Origin: an uncultured Cryomorphaceae bacterium
Lineage (GTDB): Bacteria > Bacteroidota > Bacteroidia > Flavobacteriales_G > Salibacteraceae
DNA: 44,624 bases
NCBI GenBank assembly: GCA_913056155.1
Contig: CAJXMT010000003.1
Coordinates: 1 to 44,624 of the forward strand
Reading direction: 5' to 3'
Shown here: piece after piece, positions 28,451-39,613 of the stretch
Layout: the number at the start of each line of letters is the position of its first letter
How positions within the stretch are numbered: the stretch's first letter is position 1
The notes under the pieces: generated by a model
Databases searched by the model: none
Seen by the model: the letters and a program-made list of their open reading frames with translations, nothing else
Told to the model about the DNA's origin: nothing
Position numbers and translations under genes: made by a program

Positions 28451-29395
28451 TTAGAATCTTCTTCTTACGGGTCTGCGTCTTTTCATCATTTGAATGCGCT
28501 TCACAATGTTGAATTGAAGCATAAAATAAACATCGTTATTATCGGGGTTTCCTCGAATGCCTCCGGCACCACCGCTGTTTTCTAAACGTCTGTCTGCAAG
28601 TTCTGCCGCTACGGGACCACGAGCGCGTTCTATAGCTTGGTTATCGTAATAAGTAGTACTTACGTCATCTAAATAATCCGTGGCTGTAAATCGGGCTTGT
28701 CCTTCAACACCAATTGACCAGTCGCGAGTTAAATTTAATTTAAATCCCACTCCTACAGGCAGTGCAAAGCTGAATTCTGAATAAAGAGCAGAACCGGGTC
28801 TAATTCCTTGTCCTTCTGTGCTAAGCGGTCTTAAATTGTGCCAAGTACTTCCCAATAATGCTTGCGGGTTGTAATAAAGCATGGTAAAACCGGTTGCTAC
28901 ATAAAGTGAAAAGCTTGCACCTTGGCCGTGTCGGCGATACCTGCGTCCTAAAGAGAGATTGAGCGGTAATCGATCCTTAATGATATAGAATTCCAACATA
29001 GGGGAAATTTCAATAATATCAGTTCGTACACTCAAATTACGATTTCGTCTTCCCTGATTATCTTGTGAAAATTCATCAGATCCGGAAACACGAGCCCAAC
29101 TCAAACCCAATCGGGTAGTAACTTCTGGCGTTACACGATATTTAAAGCCGGTTGAAAAGGCAAAGTTTGTAGCCTCTAAGTTGAGATCGGCTATGCTGTT
29201 TTGGCCTACTCCTGTTCCTCCACCTAAGTCGCCCAACATTTGAGATGCCCCTCCGCCAAAATAAATTTCACCTCGATGTCTTTTCCATAATTGCGCCTCG
29301 CAAATATGAATACTCGAAATGGATACAACAATGAGTGTAAAAAGGCGTAAGGTATAAACACCAATTCTACGGGTAGAAATAAAGGTAGGTAACAT
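28451..29395 (-). CDS. DUF6089-like outer membrane beta-barrel protein
   Basis: GEIYFGGGASQMLGDLGGGTGVG, NFAFSTGFKYRVTPEVTTRLGLSWARVSGSDE. Confidence 0.75.
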   Translation of the reverse strand: MLPTFISTRRIGVYTLRLFTLIVVSISSIHICEAQLWKRHRGEIYFGGGASQMLGDLGGGTGVGQNSIADLNLEATNFAFSTGFKYRVTPEVTTRLGLSWARVSGSDEFSQDNQGRRNRNLSVRTDIIEISPMLEFYIIKDRLPLNLSLGRRYRRHGQGASFSLYVATGFTMLYYNPQALLGSTWHNLRPLSTEGQGIRPGSALYSEFSFALPVGVGFKLNLTRDWSIGVEGQARFTATDYLDDVSTTYYDNQAIERARGPVAAELADRRLENSGGAGGIRGNPDNNDVYFMLQFNIVKRIQMMKRRRPVRRRF

Positions 29396-29493
29396 GCAAA
29401 TTGATTTTAATTACTTTTGCTCAATGGTTAGACTGTTTGGCAACAGAAGGTTTCAATTGGCAAATGTATAAATAATTGAGATACTAAATACGA

Positions 29494-32400
29494 ATGGAAA
29501 ATAACTCAAATTTACTTATCAAAAAACTTGATGATTTCATAATACGATATTATCGAAATGAGATTATTAAAGGATTGATATATACATTCTTAATTGCGTT
29601 AAGTCTTTTTGTATTCATTAATTATGCCGAGTATATATTTGGCTTCAACGGTTTTATAAGAGCCGTTTTTTATTTTGGATTTATTACTGCATTCCTTCTT
29701 TCATTTGGTTGGGGTGTCGTAAAACCTACTGCTAAGTTGCTGAATATGGGGCGCGATTTAAATCGCAATAAAGCTGCTGAAATTATAGGTAAGCATTTTG
29801 CTCACGTTGAAGACAGATTGTTAAATGTGCTTTACCTACAAAACGAAAAAACCAATGATTTGGCTCTGGCAATGGTTGATCAAAGAACTCGAGAATTGGA
29901 TACCGTTCCTTTTCCGGAGGCGATCGACTTATCTCCGAGTAAAAAGGGTTTGAAGTATTTGGGAGTTGTTTTGGGGTTAGGCGTTTTAACTTTTGCCATT
30001 GCGCCGGATTTATTTTTTACAGGCACGCACCATATCGTAAATTACCATATACCTTTTGAAAAGCAGGCTCCTTTTAAGTTTGAATTGTTGAACGAAAATT
30101 TAAGAGTGAAACGTGGAGATGATTTGACGATTAAGGTTCAAATTGAAGGTAAAAGTGTTCCTGATAAGTTAAATATCATCTATGCAGGTTCTACATGGAA
30201 AATGAAACCCGGTGAAGAAAGCACATTTGTACTCACCTTGAAAAATATACAACAACCGGGAAATTTTTATTTCGCCACAGGCAAATATCAAAGTGAGGAC
30301 TTTATTATTCACTTGATAGATGTTCCTGCGTTATCCGGGTTTTCAATGGATGTGGAATATCCCGAATACCTGAACAAAGAGCAGGAAACGTTTTCGGGTG
30401 TATCAGAACTTTCATTGCCTGAGGGTTCTGAAATTAAATGGAATTTTGATGTTGAAAACACGGATAGTATAGCTTTTATTCCTGATTCTTTATTTTCTTG
30501 GTCAGAACCAAGAAGCCACCTTTTGAAAAGAAGATTGACGTATTCAGTGGCCCTTATTGGTCGTGAAATGATTGATACAGTGATAAATAATTTTGTGATT
30601 GATATCATAGAGGATGAATATCCTGAAATATCTGTTGAATTACGCCGCGATAGCACGGGGTTAAACACCGTGTATTTTGTTGGTGAGGTAGCAGATGATA
30701 ACGGATTGTTATCCCTTGATGCTGTCGTGTTTGGTGAAAGAATGAACATAGAAAACTTAAGGGGACGCTCAACGCATCGCTTTTTCCACGCTTTAAATCT
30801 GGATAGCTTAGAGACGAATGAAAGAGGTATTTACTTTGAGGTATTTGACAATGATGAGGTGAATAACTATAAAGCTTCCCAAAGTGAGGTTTTTGTAGTC
30901 GATAAATTGTCGAGTAAAGAAATGGCGGAAGTCAGGAGGAAAAAGAATAAAAATTTAGAGAAAAGTCTTGAAGAACTAAAAGAGCTTTCAGAAGATATGA
31001 ATCGTGAGATCAGTGATTTTAGAGAAGAACTGATCAAAAAGGAGAAGACAGATTGGCAAGATAAGAAGCGATTAGAGGATCTACTTGAGATGCAAAATCA
31101 ATTGGAAAAGAAATCAGAAAAGGTCAAAAGGGAGAAAAAGGAACTGTCGGAGTTGAATGAGAAGAATTTCGATATGTCTGAAGAATTAAAGGAAAAACAG
31201 AAAAAGTTAGATGAACTGTTTGATAAGCTGATGGAAGATGAGGAATTGCGGGAACTTTTTGAGGAAATGGAGAAGCTTCGAGAGGATATGAATAAAGATG
31301 AACTGCTTGAAAATCTTGAAGATATGGAATTCAATCAGGAAGATATTAATGAACAGCTCGACCGGGAAATGGAGTTGTTTAAGCGTTTGGAACTGGAAAA
31401 GGACTGGGAAGATGCGGCGGATCGAATGAAGGAGTTACAAGAAAAGCAAGATGAGCTCGCAGAAAATGAGGATCTAAGTGATGAAGAGAGAAAAGATGAA
31501 CAGGATGAATTAAATGAGGAATTCGATGTGTTGAAACAGGAAGTGGATGAAATGGAGGAACGCGCTGAAGAGCTCGGAATGGATGATTTAGATATGGATA
31601 ATGAATCCATGGAAGATATTACAGACGACATGAATGAAGCATCTGAAAAGGCAGGCGAAGGGGATTCAAAAGGATCAAAGGAGAAACAGAAAGATGCAGC
31701 TGAGAAAATGGGCGAGATGAGTGATGCCATGAATAGTGCTATGCAAAGTCAACAAGCGGAACAACTGGAAGTGGACATGGAAGCTATGCGTATGATTCAA
31801 GAAAACTTGATTCAATTATCTTTTAGACAAGAAGACGTGATGAATTCTTTTTCTGTTACCAATACGGATAACCCACAGTACGTGAATTTGACTATTGAAC
31901 AAAACAACATTGTTGATGATACAAAAATGGTTGAAGACAGTTTACGGGAGTTGTCGAAAAGGCTGTTCTTTTTGGAAGAAATGATTACCACGGAATTGAG
32001 AGAATTGAATCGAAATTTAGCTAAAACTGTTGATGGGATGGTAGAGCGGCAAAAAGAAAATGCAGGAGTTACCGGGAGAGAAGGCATGAAAAATTATAAC
32101 AATTTGGCTTTATTGATTGGTGAAATGCTTCAACAGATGCAGGAACAAATGGCACAGCAAAAATTTGGTGAAGGTAATTGTAATAAACCCGGAAGTGCTT
32201 CAAAACCGGGTAAGGGTCAAATGAAAAAGATGAAAGAGCAACTGAAGAAGAATATGGAGAAGATGAAGGACATGCTGGGTAAAAATAAGGGCGGTCAAGA
32301 AAAGGGTGAAGGAGAAAAAGAAGGCGGTTCAGGCGGTAGTAAGTCCGATCAAAGCGAACAACTTTCCAAGATGGTTGGTGAACAAAAGGCTATGCGCAAC

Positions 32401-32766
32401 GCCCTAAGGCAAATGGCCGCTGAGGAAGCCAAAAAGGAAGGTGGGGGTGCGGGTGAGAAATTGAAAGAAATTGAAAAGAAATTAGAAGATAATGAAGAGG
32501 ATTTTGTGAATCAAAGAATTGATTTAGAGACCCTTAAACGACAGCAGGAGATTATGTCGAAAATGCTTGAAGCTGAAACTGCTATGCGTGAACAGGACAA
32601 ACAAGAGGAAAGAGAGAGTGAGGTGGGAAAGAAAAAACAAAAAGAGGTACCACCGGAAATATTGGATTATTTGAAAGAGAAGGAGAGAGTCGCTGACTTA
32701 TTTCGAAAATCACCGACTGAATTGAATCGATTTTACAAGGAACGCGTAAACCGATATTTTGAGTAA
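29494..32766 (+). CDS. DUF4175-like large membrane/coiled-coil protein
   Basis: N-terminal TM segments, long E/K/D/M-rich coiled coil, position upstream of ybeY-mnmG. Confidence 0.75.
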   Translation: MENNSNLLIKKLDDFIIRYYRNEIIKGLIYTFLIALSLFVFINYAEYIFGFNGFIRAVFYFGFITAFLLSFGWGVVKPTAKLLNMGRDLNRNKAAEIIGKHFAHVEDRLLNVLYLQNEKTNDLALAMVDQRTRELDTVPFPEAIDLSPSKKGLKYLGVVLGLGVLTFAIAPDLFFTGTHHIVNYHIPFEKQAPFKFELLNENLRVKRGDDLTIKVQIEGKSVPDKLNIIYAGSTWKMKPGEESTFVLTLKNIQQPGNFYFATGKYQSEDFIIHLIDVPALSGFSMDVEYPEYLNKEQETFSGVSELSLPEGSEIKWNFDVENTDSIAFIPDSLFSWSEPRSHLLKRRLTYSVALIGREMIDTVINNFVIDIIEDEYPEISVELRRDSTGLNTVYFVGEVADDNGLLSLDAVVFGERMNIENLRGRSTHRFFHALNLDSLETNERGIYFEVFDNDEVNNYKASQSEVFVVDKLSSKEMAEVRRKKNKNLEKSLEELKELSEDMNREISDFREELIKKEKTDWQDKKRLEDLLEMQNQLEKKSEKVKREKKELSELNEKNFDMSEELKEKQKKLDELFDKLMEDEELRELFEEMEKLREDMNKDELLENLEDMEFNQEDINEQLDREMELFKRLELEKDWEDAADRMKELQEKQDELAENEDLSDEERKDEQDELNEEFDVLKQEVDEMEERAEELGMDDLDMDNESMEDITDDMNEASEKAGEGDSKGSKEKQKDAAEKMGEMSDAMNSAMQSQQAEQLEVDMEAMRMIQENLIQLSFRQEDVMNSFSVTNTDNPQYVNLTIEQNNIVDDTKMVEDSLRELSKRLFFLEEMITTELRELNRNLAKTVDGMVERQKENAGVTGREGMKNYNNLALLIGEMLQQMQEQMAQQKFGEGNCNKPGSASKPGKGQMKKMKEQLKKNMEKMKDMLGKNKGGQEKGEGEKEGGSGGSKSDQSEQLSKMVGEQKAMRNALRQMAAEEAKKEGGGAGEKLKEIEKKLEDNEEDFVNQRIDLETLKRQQEIMSKMLEAETAMREQDKQEERESEVGKKKQKEVPPEILDYLKEKERVADLFRKSPTELNRFYKERVNRYFE

Positions 32767-33206
32767 TGGCTATTCAGTTGAACGGATCTGAAAAACCGGA
32801 TTTTCAAAATCCGGAGAAAGTACGAAACGCTCTTATAGAGTTGATGTCTTTTTTAGGTTTTCGTACAGGAGAAATCGTTTATGTTTTCATCGACAAAAAG
32901 GCGATGATAAAATTGAATACAGAAGTATTGGATCATCGATACGCAACAGATATTATCACATTTAATGAGAGCGTGAACAAGCGTATTTATTGTGATATAT
33001 TTTTGTGTCCGGAAGTGATTATGGAGAATGCGCAACGGTTTAAAGTGAATTTTGAAACGGAGTTATTCCGCGTTATGGTGCATGGATTATTGCACTGTAT
33101 GGGGTGGAATGATGTTACAGAAAAGGAAAAAACTGATATGAGAATCGCCGAGGAAAAGGCGTTGAAATTTTTACATGTTTCACGTGAAACAAATACATAT
33201 TTATGA
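32766..33206 (+). CDS. ybeY: Endoribonuclease YbeY
   Basis: [23 protein letters not shown] zinc-site region. Confidence 0.93.
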   Translation: MAIQLNGSEKPDFQNPEKVRNALIELMSFLGFRTGEIVYVFIDKKAMIKLNTEVLDHRYATDIITFNESVNKRIYCDIFLCPEVIMENAQRFKVNFETELFRVMVHGLLHCMGWNDVTEKEKTDMRIAEEKALKFLHVSRETNTYL

Positions 33207-35077
33207 TTCAAAACTATGATGCTATTGTAGTGGGTGCAGGCCATGCAGGCTGTGAAGCTGCTGCGGCCGCAGCTAATATGGGACAAAACGTATTGTTGGT
33301 CACAATGGATATGACTCGTACTGCGCAAATGAGTTGCAATCCCGCAATGGGTGGAGTTGCCAAAGGTCAAATTCTACGAGAAATTGATGCCCTCGGGGGC
33401 TTAAGTGCGGTAGTAACTGATAAAAGCGCGATACAGTTTCGAATGTTGAATCGATCTAAAGGACCGGCAATGTGGTCTCCGCGTACTCAGAATGACAGAG
33501 CTTTATTTAATACATATTGGCGCGAAGAACTAGAAGCTATACCAACTTTGGATTTTTGGCAAGATATGGTCGTTGGTTTCATTATAGAGAATAATCGAGT
33601 GAGAGGAGTCAAGACGGGGCTTGGTATCGATATTCCGTGTAAAACTGTAATTGTAACAAGTGGTACATTTTTGAATGGGACCATTCATATTGGTGAAAAG
33701 CGCATGGGTGGAGGCAGAAGCGGTGAGAAGTCTTCAACCGGAATTACCGAACAATTAGTACAATTGGGATTTGAAGCGGGTCGAATGAAGACAGGAACTC
33801 CGCCTCGGGTTGATGGTCGAAGCTTGGATTATTCTAAAATGGAGGAACAAAAGGGAGATGAGAAACCGGGTAAATTTTCGTTTTCGAATAGAACCTCGCC
33901 GCTAACTAAACAGCTGAGTTGTCAAATTACGTACACGAACCCGGTAGTTCATGATACCTTAGCTTCAGGTTTTGACCGTAGCCCGATGTTTAACGGCGCC
34001 ATTGAAAGTAAAGGTCCGCGATATTGTCCATCAATCGAAGATAAGATTCACCGATTTGCAGAACGCGACAGACATCAAATATTTGTTGAACCGGAAGGAT
34101 GGAATACCGTGGAGTGTTATGTAAACGGCTTCAGCACTTCCTTACCCGAGGATGTTCAATTTCGTGCCATCAGGCAAATGGTGGGGTTTGAAAATGCCAA
34201 AATTTTTAGACCGGGATACGCTATTGAATACGATTATTTTCCCCCTACACAGCTTAAGTATTCATTAGAAACGAAATTAGTTGAAGGTCTGTTTTTTGCA
34301 GGCCAGATTAATGGAACTACAGGTTATGAAGAGGCCGCCTGTCAGGGTTTAATGGCCGGAATTAATGCTGCGTTAAAAGTGCAAGATAAAGAGGCTTTTG
34401 TTTTAGGACGTGAATCTGCCTATATTGGTGTACTCATTGACGATTTAATTACAAAAGGTACTGAGGAACCTTACCGAATGTTTACCTCGCGTGCGGAGTA
34501 TCGTATTTTATTAAGACAAGATAATGCGGACGAAAGACTCACACGTTTATCGCATGCTATTGGATTGGCTTCAGATAAGCGCGTGCGAGAAATGGAAAAA
34601 AAGAAGATTTTGAAAAAATCGCTTCGTACATTTTTAGATCGTGAAAGCGCAGATCCCAAGGAACTGAATGATTGGTTGGTTTCACGTGGAACATCACCTT
34701 TAAAGCAAAAAGTAAAATATATTGATATATTGAAGCGACCTCAAATTGACTTGGACGGATTAGTGAAGTACGGAACCACTTTTCAAAAGTTCATCAACTC
34801 AGAATTATCGGGAGAAGATTTGGTTTTGGAAGGTGTCGAAATAGAATCGAAGTATGAAGGCTATATTCAAAAAGAGAAAGAAATGGCCGATAAAATGCAA
34901 CGACTGGAAAATATAAAAATTCCCGATCGTGTGGATTATCATGCCTTGACTTCGATAAGTGCTGAGGCACGCGAAAAACTTTCGAATATAAAACCCGAAA
35001 CTTTAGGTCAAGCTTCTCGCATCAGTGGAGTGAGTCCGGCAGATATTAGTGTCTTGCTTATTCATTTGGGAAGGTAG
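33203..35077 (+). CDS. mnmG: tRNA uridine-5-carboxymethylaminomethyl modification enzyme
   Basis: [53 protein letters not shown]. Confidence 0.98.
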   Translation: MIQNYDAIVVGAGHAGCEAAAAAANMGQNVLLVTMDMTRTAQMSCNPAMGGVAKGQILREIDALGGLSAVVTDKSAIQFRMLNRSKGPAMWSPRTQNDRALFNTYWREELEAIPTLDFWQDMVVGFIIENNRVRGVKTGLGIDIPCKTVIVTSGTFLNGTIHIGEKRMGGGRSGEKSSTGITEQLVQLGFEAGRMKTGTPPRVDGRSLDYSKMEEQKGDEKPGKFSFSNRTSPLTKQLSCQITYTNPVVHDTLASGFDRSPMFNGAIESKGPRYCPSIEDKIHRFAERDRHQIFVEPEGWNTVECYVNGFSTSLPEDVQFRAIRQMVGFENAKIFRPGYAIEYDYFPPTQLKYSLETKLVEGLFFAGQINGTTGYEEAACQGLMAGINAALKVQDKEAFVLGRESAYIGVLIDDLITKGTEEPYRMFTSRAEYRILLRQDNADERLTRLSHAIGLASDKRVREMEKKKILKKSLRTFLDRESADPKELNDWLVSRGTSPLKQKVKYIDILKRPQIDLDGLVKYGTTFQKFINSELSGEDLVLEGVEIESKYEGYIQKEKEMADKMQRLENIKIPDRVDYHALTSISAEAREKLSNIKPETLGQASRISGVSPADISVLLIHLGR

Positions 35078-35347
35078 TTAAAAACAAGCCTTTTTTTATA
35101 AAAGGAATTGAAATGGGGTTGTTTGTTCCACTAAAATAGCCCGATAAGGGTGTAAGTCATTTTTTAGGAGATCTTACAAATGAAGGGTTTTTTTAATATA
35201 TTGATAATCAGATAACAAAATACAATGCATGATAAACTGAAGAATTGGGGTTTTGACCAATGTAAATAATCAAATGTTTTTGAATGACGAGAGTTTGCTC
35301 AGGCTTGGTGAAAATGAAATGATTTTCACAATTTGGCGTTGTATCTA

Positions 35348-37693
35348 AAATTTATGTTGATGAAGGTTTTATCATTTCTAGTTGTATTGGTTTTTTCCGC
35401 CGGCGGTTTTGCTCAGGAACGCGGTGTAGGAACTTGGATTGATTATTTGCCCTACGGGGAAGTTCATACGGTTGTAAAGCAAGGTAACAAAGTTTATGGT
35501 GCCACTCCGTTTGCACTGGTGGAAATTGATGTTCGCGATATGGCCGCTTCACGGTTAAGTCGAGTAACGGGTTTGTCGGGAACAAACGTCACGGCACTTG
35601 CAGCATCAGATGCATTGAACGTAGTTGTTGTGGGATATGCCTCGGGAAGCTTAGACATTATACAAGGCAATACAATACGTACTTACAACGATATTCAACG
35701 CTCTTCCGACTTCCCCGAAAGAGGTATTCAAAACATTAATATTCAGGGGAGTGATGCCTATATATCCACTCAATTCGGTATTGTCAAGTACAACTTGGAA
35801 AGACGTGAAGTGAGTGACACCTATTTGCCGGGTGACGGCGCCGCTGCACTTGAAATTAACAGTACTTGCATTTTGAATGATACATTATACGCAGCTACTG
35901 AGGAGGGCATGATTGCGGCTGATTTGAATAATCCGCTTTTACGAATCGGCGAGTCATGGCGTCGAATGAGCGAAGTGCCCATGGCCGATTCAGCGTACCA
36001 CGACGTGATAAGTTTTAACAATCAACTAATCATAAATAAGCGCAGCAGGGAATTTAAAAAGGATTCTGTTTTGGTCAGAACCGAAACCGGTTGGCAAACT
36101 CCGGCGGGGTTTGGAAATTGGAACTTTTTTTCTTTGAAAGTGCAAGGCGATATGTTGATGGTCGCGCGAAATGAAGATGTTGTTTTTCTCAATTCTGATT
36201 ACGAAACGGAGTTTAATATATTTACCTACGAAACAGAAGAACTTCCGGCCCCGCGCGATATAATTTCGGGTGATAATCCCGAGGAGTATTGGATCGCCGA
36301 TAATAATCAGGGTGTGATCAGGAACGAACGCATTTGGATGAATGATCGTTTTTTGTTGCAAAGTCCGCAGGCTAGCAGGGCGCGCAGATTCGATTTTGCT
36401 CACGGCAAAAGTTATGTGGCATCAGGCGGTATAACGGTGAGGCAAGTACCTCAATTTACCCGGGACGGTTTTTTTATACAAAATAACAATACGGGCGTAT
36501 GGAAAAATTACAGCTTTAGGAATTATCCTGAAATGGAGGATTATTTTGATTTTGTGGATATAGCTGCAGATCGCAATGCGAGTAATCGATTTTACACCGC
36601 CTCTTACAGTAACGGTGTTTTAGCTTGGGAAGATGATGAGTTGGTTGCCGTGTATAACAATACCAACACGCCGTTGGGCGGTGATGATAGAAGTGAAGAC
36701 GAGCCCGACATTCAGGTGAGCAGTATAGCCGTGGATGATGAAAATAATTTATGGATGACTGTGACCAATGTTCAAGAGGCATTGGCCGTTAAAACAGAAG
36801 ACGATGAGTTTTACAGCTACAACTTTGCGGGATTAATTGATTTTGGAGATCGGGTAGGCGATGTGCTGATTACCTCAAACGGGCACAAATGGGTAAACTT
36901 ACTCGATAAGGGTATTTTGGTTTTTGATGATAACGGTACATTAAATAATACAGACGATGATCAAGCCCTCATTTTGAATGCGCAAGAAGGAAGTGGTAAC
37001 CTTCCATCAACCGGAGTTTTAAGCATGGCAGAGGACAACTCAGGCCGTATTTGGGTAGGAACCGATCAAGGGGTGGCCGTGTTTTTTTCTCCTTCGAATG
37101 TAACAGAGGCGAATAATGATGTAGATGCACAACAAATCTTTGTTCAAGTGGACGGTTTTACTCAGTATTTATTAGAAAATGAGGCAGTAACGGCAATTGC
37201 AATAGATGGTGCAGATCGAAAATGGTTTGCTACCGAGGGGTCGGGCGTTTTTTTGATGAGCGCTGACGGAACGGAGCAAATTTTTCATTTCACTGAGGCT
37301 AACAGTTCTTTGCTCAGTGATGTTGTAGTAGCTTTGGATGTAAACCCGTTTAATGGTGAAGTATTGATAGCTACAGATGCCGGTTTAACCGCATTTAAGG
37401 GAACGGCAACTGCTCCCGATGCGCTCATGCAAGATGTTTATGCGTACCCCAATCCGGTTCACCCGCACTTTACGGGAAATATTGCCATTAAAGGATTAGC
37501 GCGGGATGCCCGAGTAAAAATTACCGATATAAACGGGAACCTTGTATTTGATACACGTGCTGAGGGCGGTCAAGCAATATGGAACGGAAACGGGCCAAAC
37601 GGCAGTCGCGTTCCCACGGGAATTTACCTGGTTTTTGCTGCAGATCAACAAGGTGTTGAATCTGTGGCCACAAAAATTATGTTTGTGAATTAA
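35348..37693 (+). CDS. porZ: PorZ-like T9SS-associated beta-propeller protein with C-terminal sorting-like domain
   Basis: Signal peptide, GTWIDYLPYGEVHTV, propeller repeats (GRIWVGTDQGVAVFF), YAYPNPVHPHF...GIYLVFAADQQG C-terminal domain. Confidence 0.8.
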   Translation, partial: KFMLMKVLSFLVVLVFSAGGFAQERGVGTWIDYLPYGEVHTVVKQGNKVYGATPFALVEIDVRDMAASRLSRVTGLSGTNVTALAASDALNVVVVGYASGSLDIIQGNTIRTYNDIQRSSDFPERGIQNINIQGSDAYISTQFGIVKYNLERREVSDTYLPGDGAAALEINSTCILNDTLYAATEEGMIAADLNNPLLRIGESWRRMSEVPMADSAYHDVISFNNQLIINKRSREFKKDSVLVRTETGWQTPAGFGNWNFFSLKVQGDMLMVARNEDVVFLNSDYETEFNIFTYETEELPAPRDIISGDNPEEYWIADNNQGVIRNERIWMNDRFLLQSPQASRARRFDFAHGKSYVASGGITVRQVPQFTRDGFFIQNNNTGVWKNYSFRNYPEMEDYFDFVDIAADRNASNRFYTASYSNGVLAWEDDELVAVYNNTNTPLGGDDRSEDEPDIQVSSIAVDDENNLWMTVTNVQEALAVKTEDDEFYSYNFAGLIDFGDRVGDVLITSNGHKWVNLLDKGILVFDDNGTLNNTDDDQALILNAQEGSGNLPSTGVLSMAEDNSGRIWVGTDQGVAVFFSPSNVTEANNDVDAQQIFVQVDGFTQYLLENEAVTAIAIDGADRKWFATEGSGVFLMSADGTEQIFHFTEANSSLLSDVVVALDVNPFNGEVLIATDAGLTAFKGTATAPDALMQDVYAYPNPVHPHFTGNIAIKGLARDARVKITDINGNLVFDTRAEGGQAIWNGNGPNGSRVPTGIYLVFAADQQGVESVATKIMFVN

Positions 37694-37707
37694 CAGTCGC
37701 ACAGCTG

Positions 37708-38433
37708 ATGGATAGAGAAGAGGGGTTTGTTTTGCGCAGGGTTAATTACGGTGATACCGGAGTGGTTGTCACCATTTTTACGCTGGACCAAGGTGTACAA
37801 ACATTTGTGGTACATGGCGTACGCCGAAAAAAAGCTAAAATTAAACTCAATTGTTTTCAGCCCTTTACCCAAGTTGAGGTACTTTACCGCAAAAAAGAAA
37901 ATACCGATTTGTATCGGTTAAACGGTTTGGAGGTAATAGAACCCTACCAAAGCATACATTACGATTTCGTAAAATCGGCACAAGTGCTATTTTTGGCTGA
38001 GGTTCTGACCAAAAGTTTGGAACGAGACGATCCGCACCCCGATTTATACCGCTGGATGAAAACAGAACTCAAAAGATTTGATGCTGCTCAAAAATACTTT
38101 GCTGAGTTTCATTTATATGCCCTTTGGCAATGGACTAAATTTTTGGGTTTAGAACCGGAAATTACAGAAAAACCTTATTTCCATTTAGTGAATGCGCAGT
38201 GTACTTCCGGGCTTTCAGAGTCAAGATACTTACTTGATATACAACAAACCAAGTGGCTTAAACACTTTTTGAGCAGCCCGGCTTTATCCGCAGGTAAATC
38301 GGGATTATCAAAATCAATGCGCAAGTCACTTACCAATTCGGCCATTGAATACCATCGTTTGCATCTAGATAATCTCACCAATCTCAAATCTTATGAGGTA
38401 TTAATTGAGGTGATGGATGAAATGAGCGATTAA
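37708..38433 (+). CDS. recO: DNA repair protein RecO
   Basis: EEGFVLRRVNYGDTGVVVTIFTLDQGVQTFVVHGVRRKKAK. Confidence 0.9.
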   Translation: MDREEGFVLRRVNYGDTGVVVTIFTLDQGVQTFVVHGVRRKKAKIKLNCFQPFTQVEVLYRKKENTDLYRLNGLEVIEPYQSIHYDFVKSAQVLFLAEVLTKSLERDDPHPDLYRWMKTELKRFDAAQKYFAEFHLYALWQWTKFLGLEPEITEKPYFHLVNAQCTSGLSESRYLLDIQQTKWLKHFLSSPALSAGKSGLSKSMRKSLTNSAIEYHRLHLDNLTNLKSYEVLIEVMDEMSD

Positions 38434-38638
38434 TGTCAGTTGATGCCTGCTGCGGAAAGTACTAAAAAATTTTTAATGGTCAGAACCAATGAGAAGGATG
38501 TACTTGAATATGAATAATGGAGGTAAGTTTTTGGGGTTTGGAAAGTGGTGAAAATGGTACGTGGTTTATACGTTAGGGGTAATGGTACGGGTAAATACCG
38601 GGGTAAAAAGGGTAAAAAGTTTAATGGAACGGCCGGGC

Positions 38639-39379
38639 TTAAATCAAATTGAGTTGATTCATCAACTCTTCTTTGTAAGTGCGGCTGAATGGTATTTCTC
38701 TGTCATCCATCACTACCGTATTGCTGCCCAAATTAACAGACTGAACAAAATCGGTATTCACTACAAAGTTGCGATGTGTACGAACAAATTTACTATTCGG
38801 TAATTTTTTCAAGAAATCTTTCAAGGCAATTTTTACGTGTATTTGCCTGTTTTCAATATTTACCGAGCAGTATTTTTCTTCCACCTCAATGTAGCTGATT
38901 TTCCCGGTTTCCACGCGTTTAAGCTTATTGCCTATTTTCACGAAGAAACTGTGATTTTGTACATTGCGCTGGTAGGGCGCCTCTTTAATTCCCGCATCTG
39001 CCTGATTCTTTTTACGGTAGTTTAAAATAGTTTGTGTTACCGTTTTAGAAAAGTCATGCTTAGTGACGGGAAATTGGAAATAAGAATCTTTGCGGCTGCC
39101 GCTTTTCAGCTTAAGCGGATCCTTGGTTAGAAATAAAACCGGGGTATTTTCATTAACTTGATGAAACTCGTTGGCTAAATTCAATTCAGATTGATCTGAA
39201 TCGGCATCGGTTTCAATCAAAACCAAATCCGGTTGATTGGATTTAAATGAATCAAGAGCCTTGCTCCCATTCATTTCGGTGTAGGTAAGGTTAATGTTTG
39301 TGCCTTCAGCTAAAGCCTCCAGCCTGTTTGCATTACCTGAATTTACACCGTTTACAGCTAGAACGTTGTATTTATTCAT
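38639..39379 (-). CDS. LytTR-domain regulator with atypical receiver-like N terminus
   Basis: KISYIEVEEKYCSVNIENRQIHVKIALKDFLKKLPNSKFVRTHRNFVVN (LytTR); start at MNKYNVLAVNG (39379) preferred over 39451. Confidence 0.85.
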   Translation of the reverse strand: MNKYNVLAVNGVNSGNANRLEALAEGTNINLTYTEMNGSKALDSFKSNQPDLVLIETDADSDQSELNLANEFHQVNENTPVLFLTKDPLKLKSGSRKDSYFQFPVTKHDFSKTVTQTILNYRKKNQADAGIKEAPYQRNVQNHSFFVKIGNKLKRVETGKISYIEVEEKYCSVNIENRQIHVKIALKDFLKKLPNSKFVRTHRNFVVNTDFVQSVNLGSNTVVMDDREIPFSRTYKEELMNQLNLI

Positions 39380-39613
39380 GATATCATATATTTTGAAAAT
39401 CAGGACAAAACTATTGTAAGATTTTAAAACCTTATGTTGAAAATTATGCAACTTATACCGGGTTGGTTGTTAACTACACCCGAAAAGTTTATTATACACT
39501 GAAAGACAGTATTTTATTTTGAAGTTACAGTTTTTAAGGATAAGAGTAAAGTTTTCAACAGGAGAAAGACATTAGAATGTTGATAACCCGGGAAGGAAAC
39601 ATGATTTGCTTTT

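Noticed and set aside
31098-32087. Series of Ser/Phe-rich ORFs antisense to the DUF4175 gene
   Set aside because: Mirror of the Glu/Lys-rich coiled-coil codons; low complexity and contained in a strong CDS.
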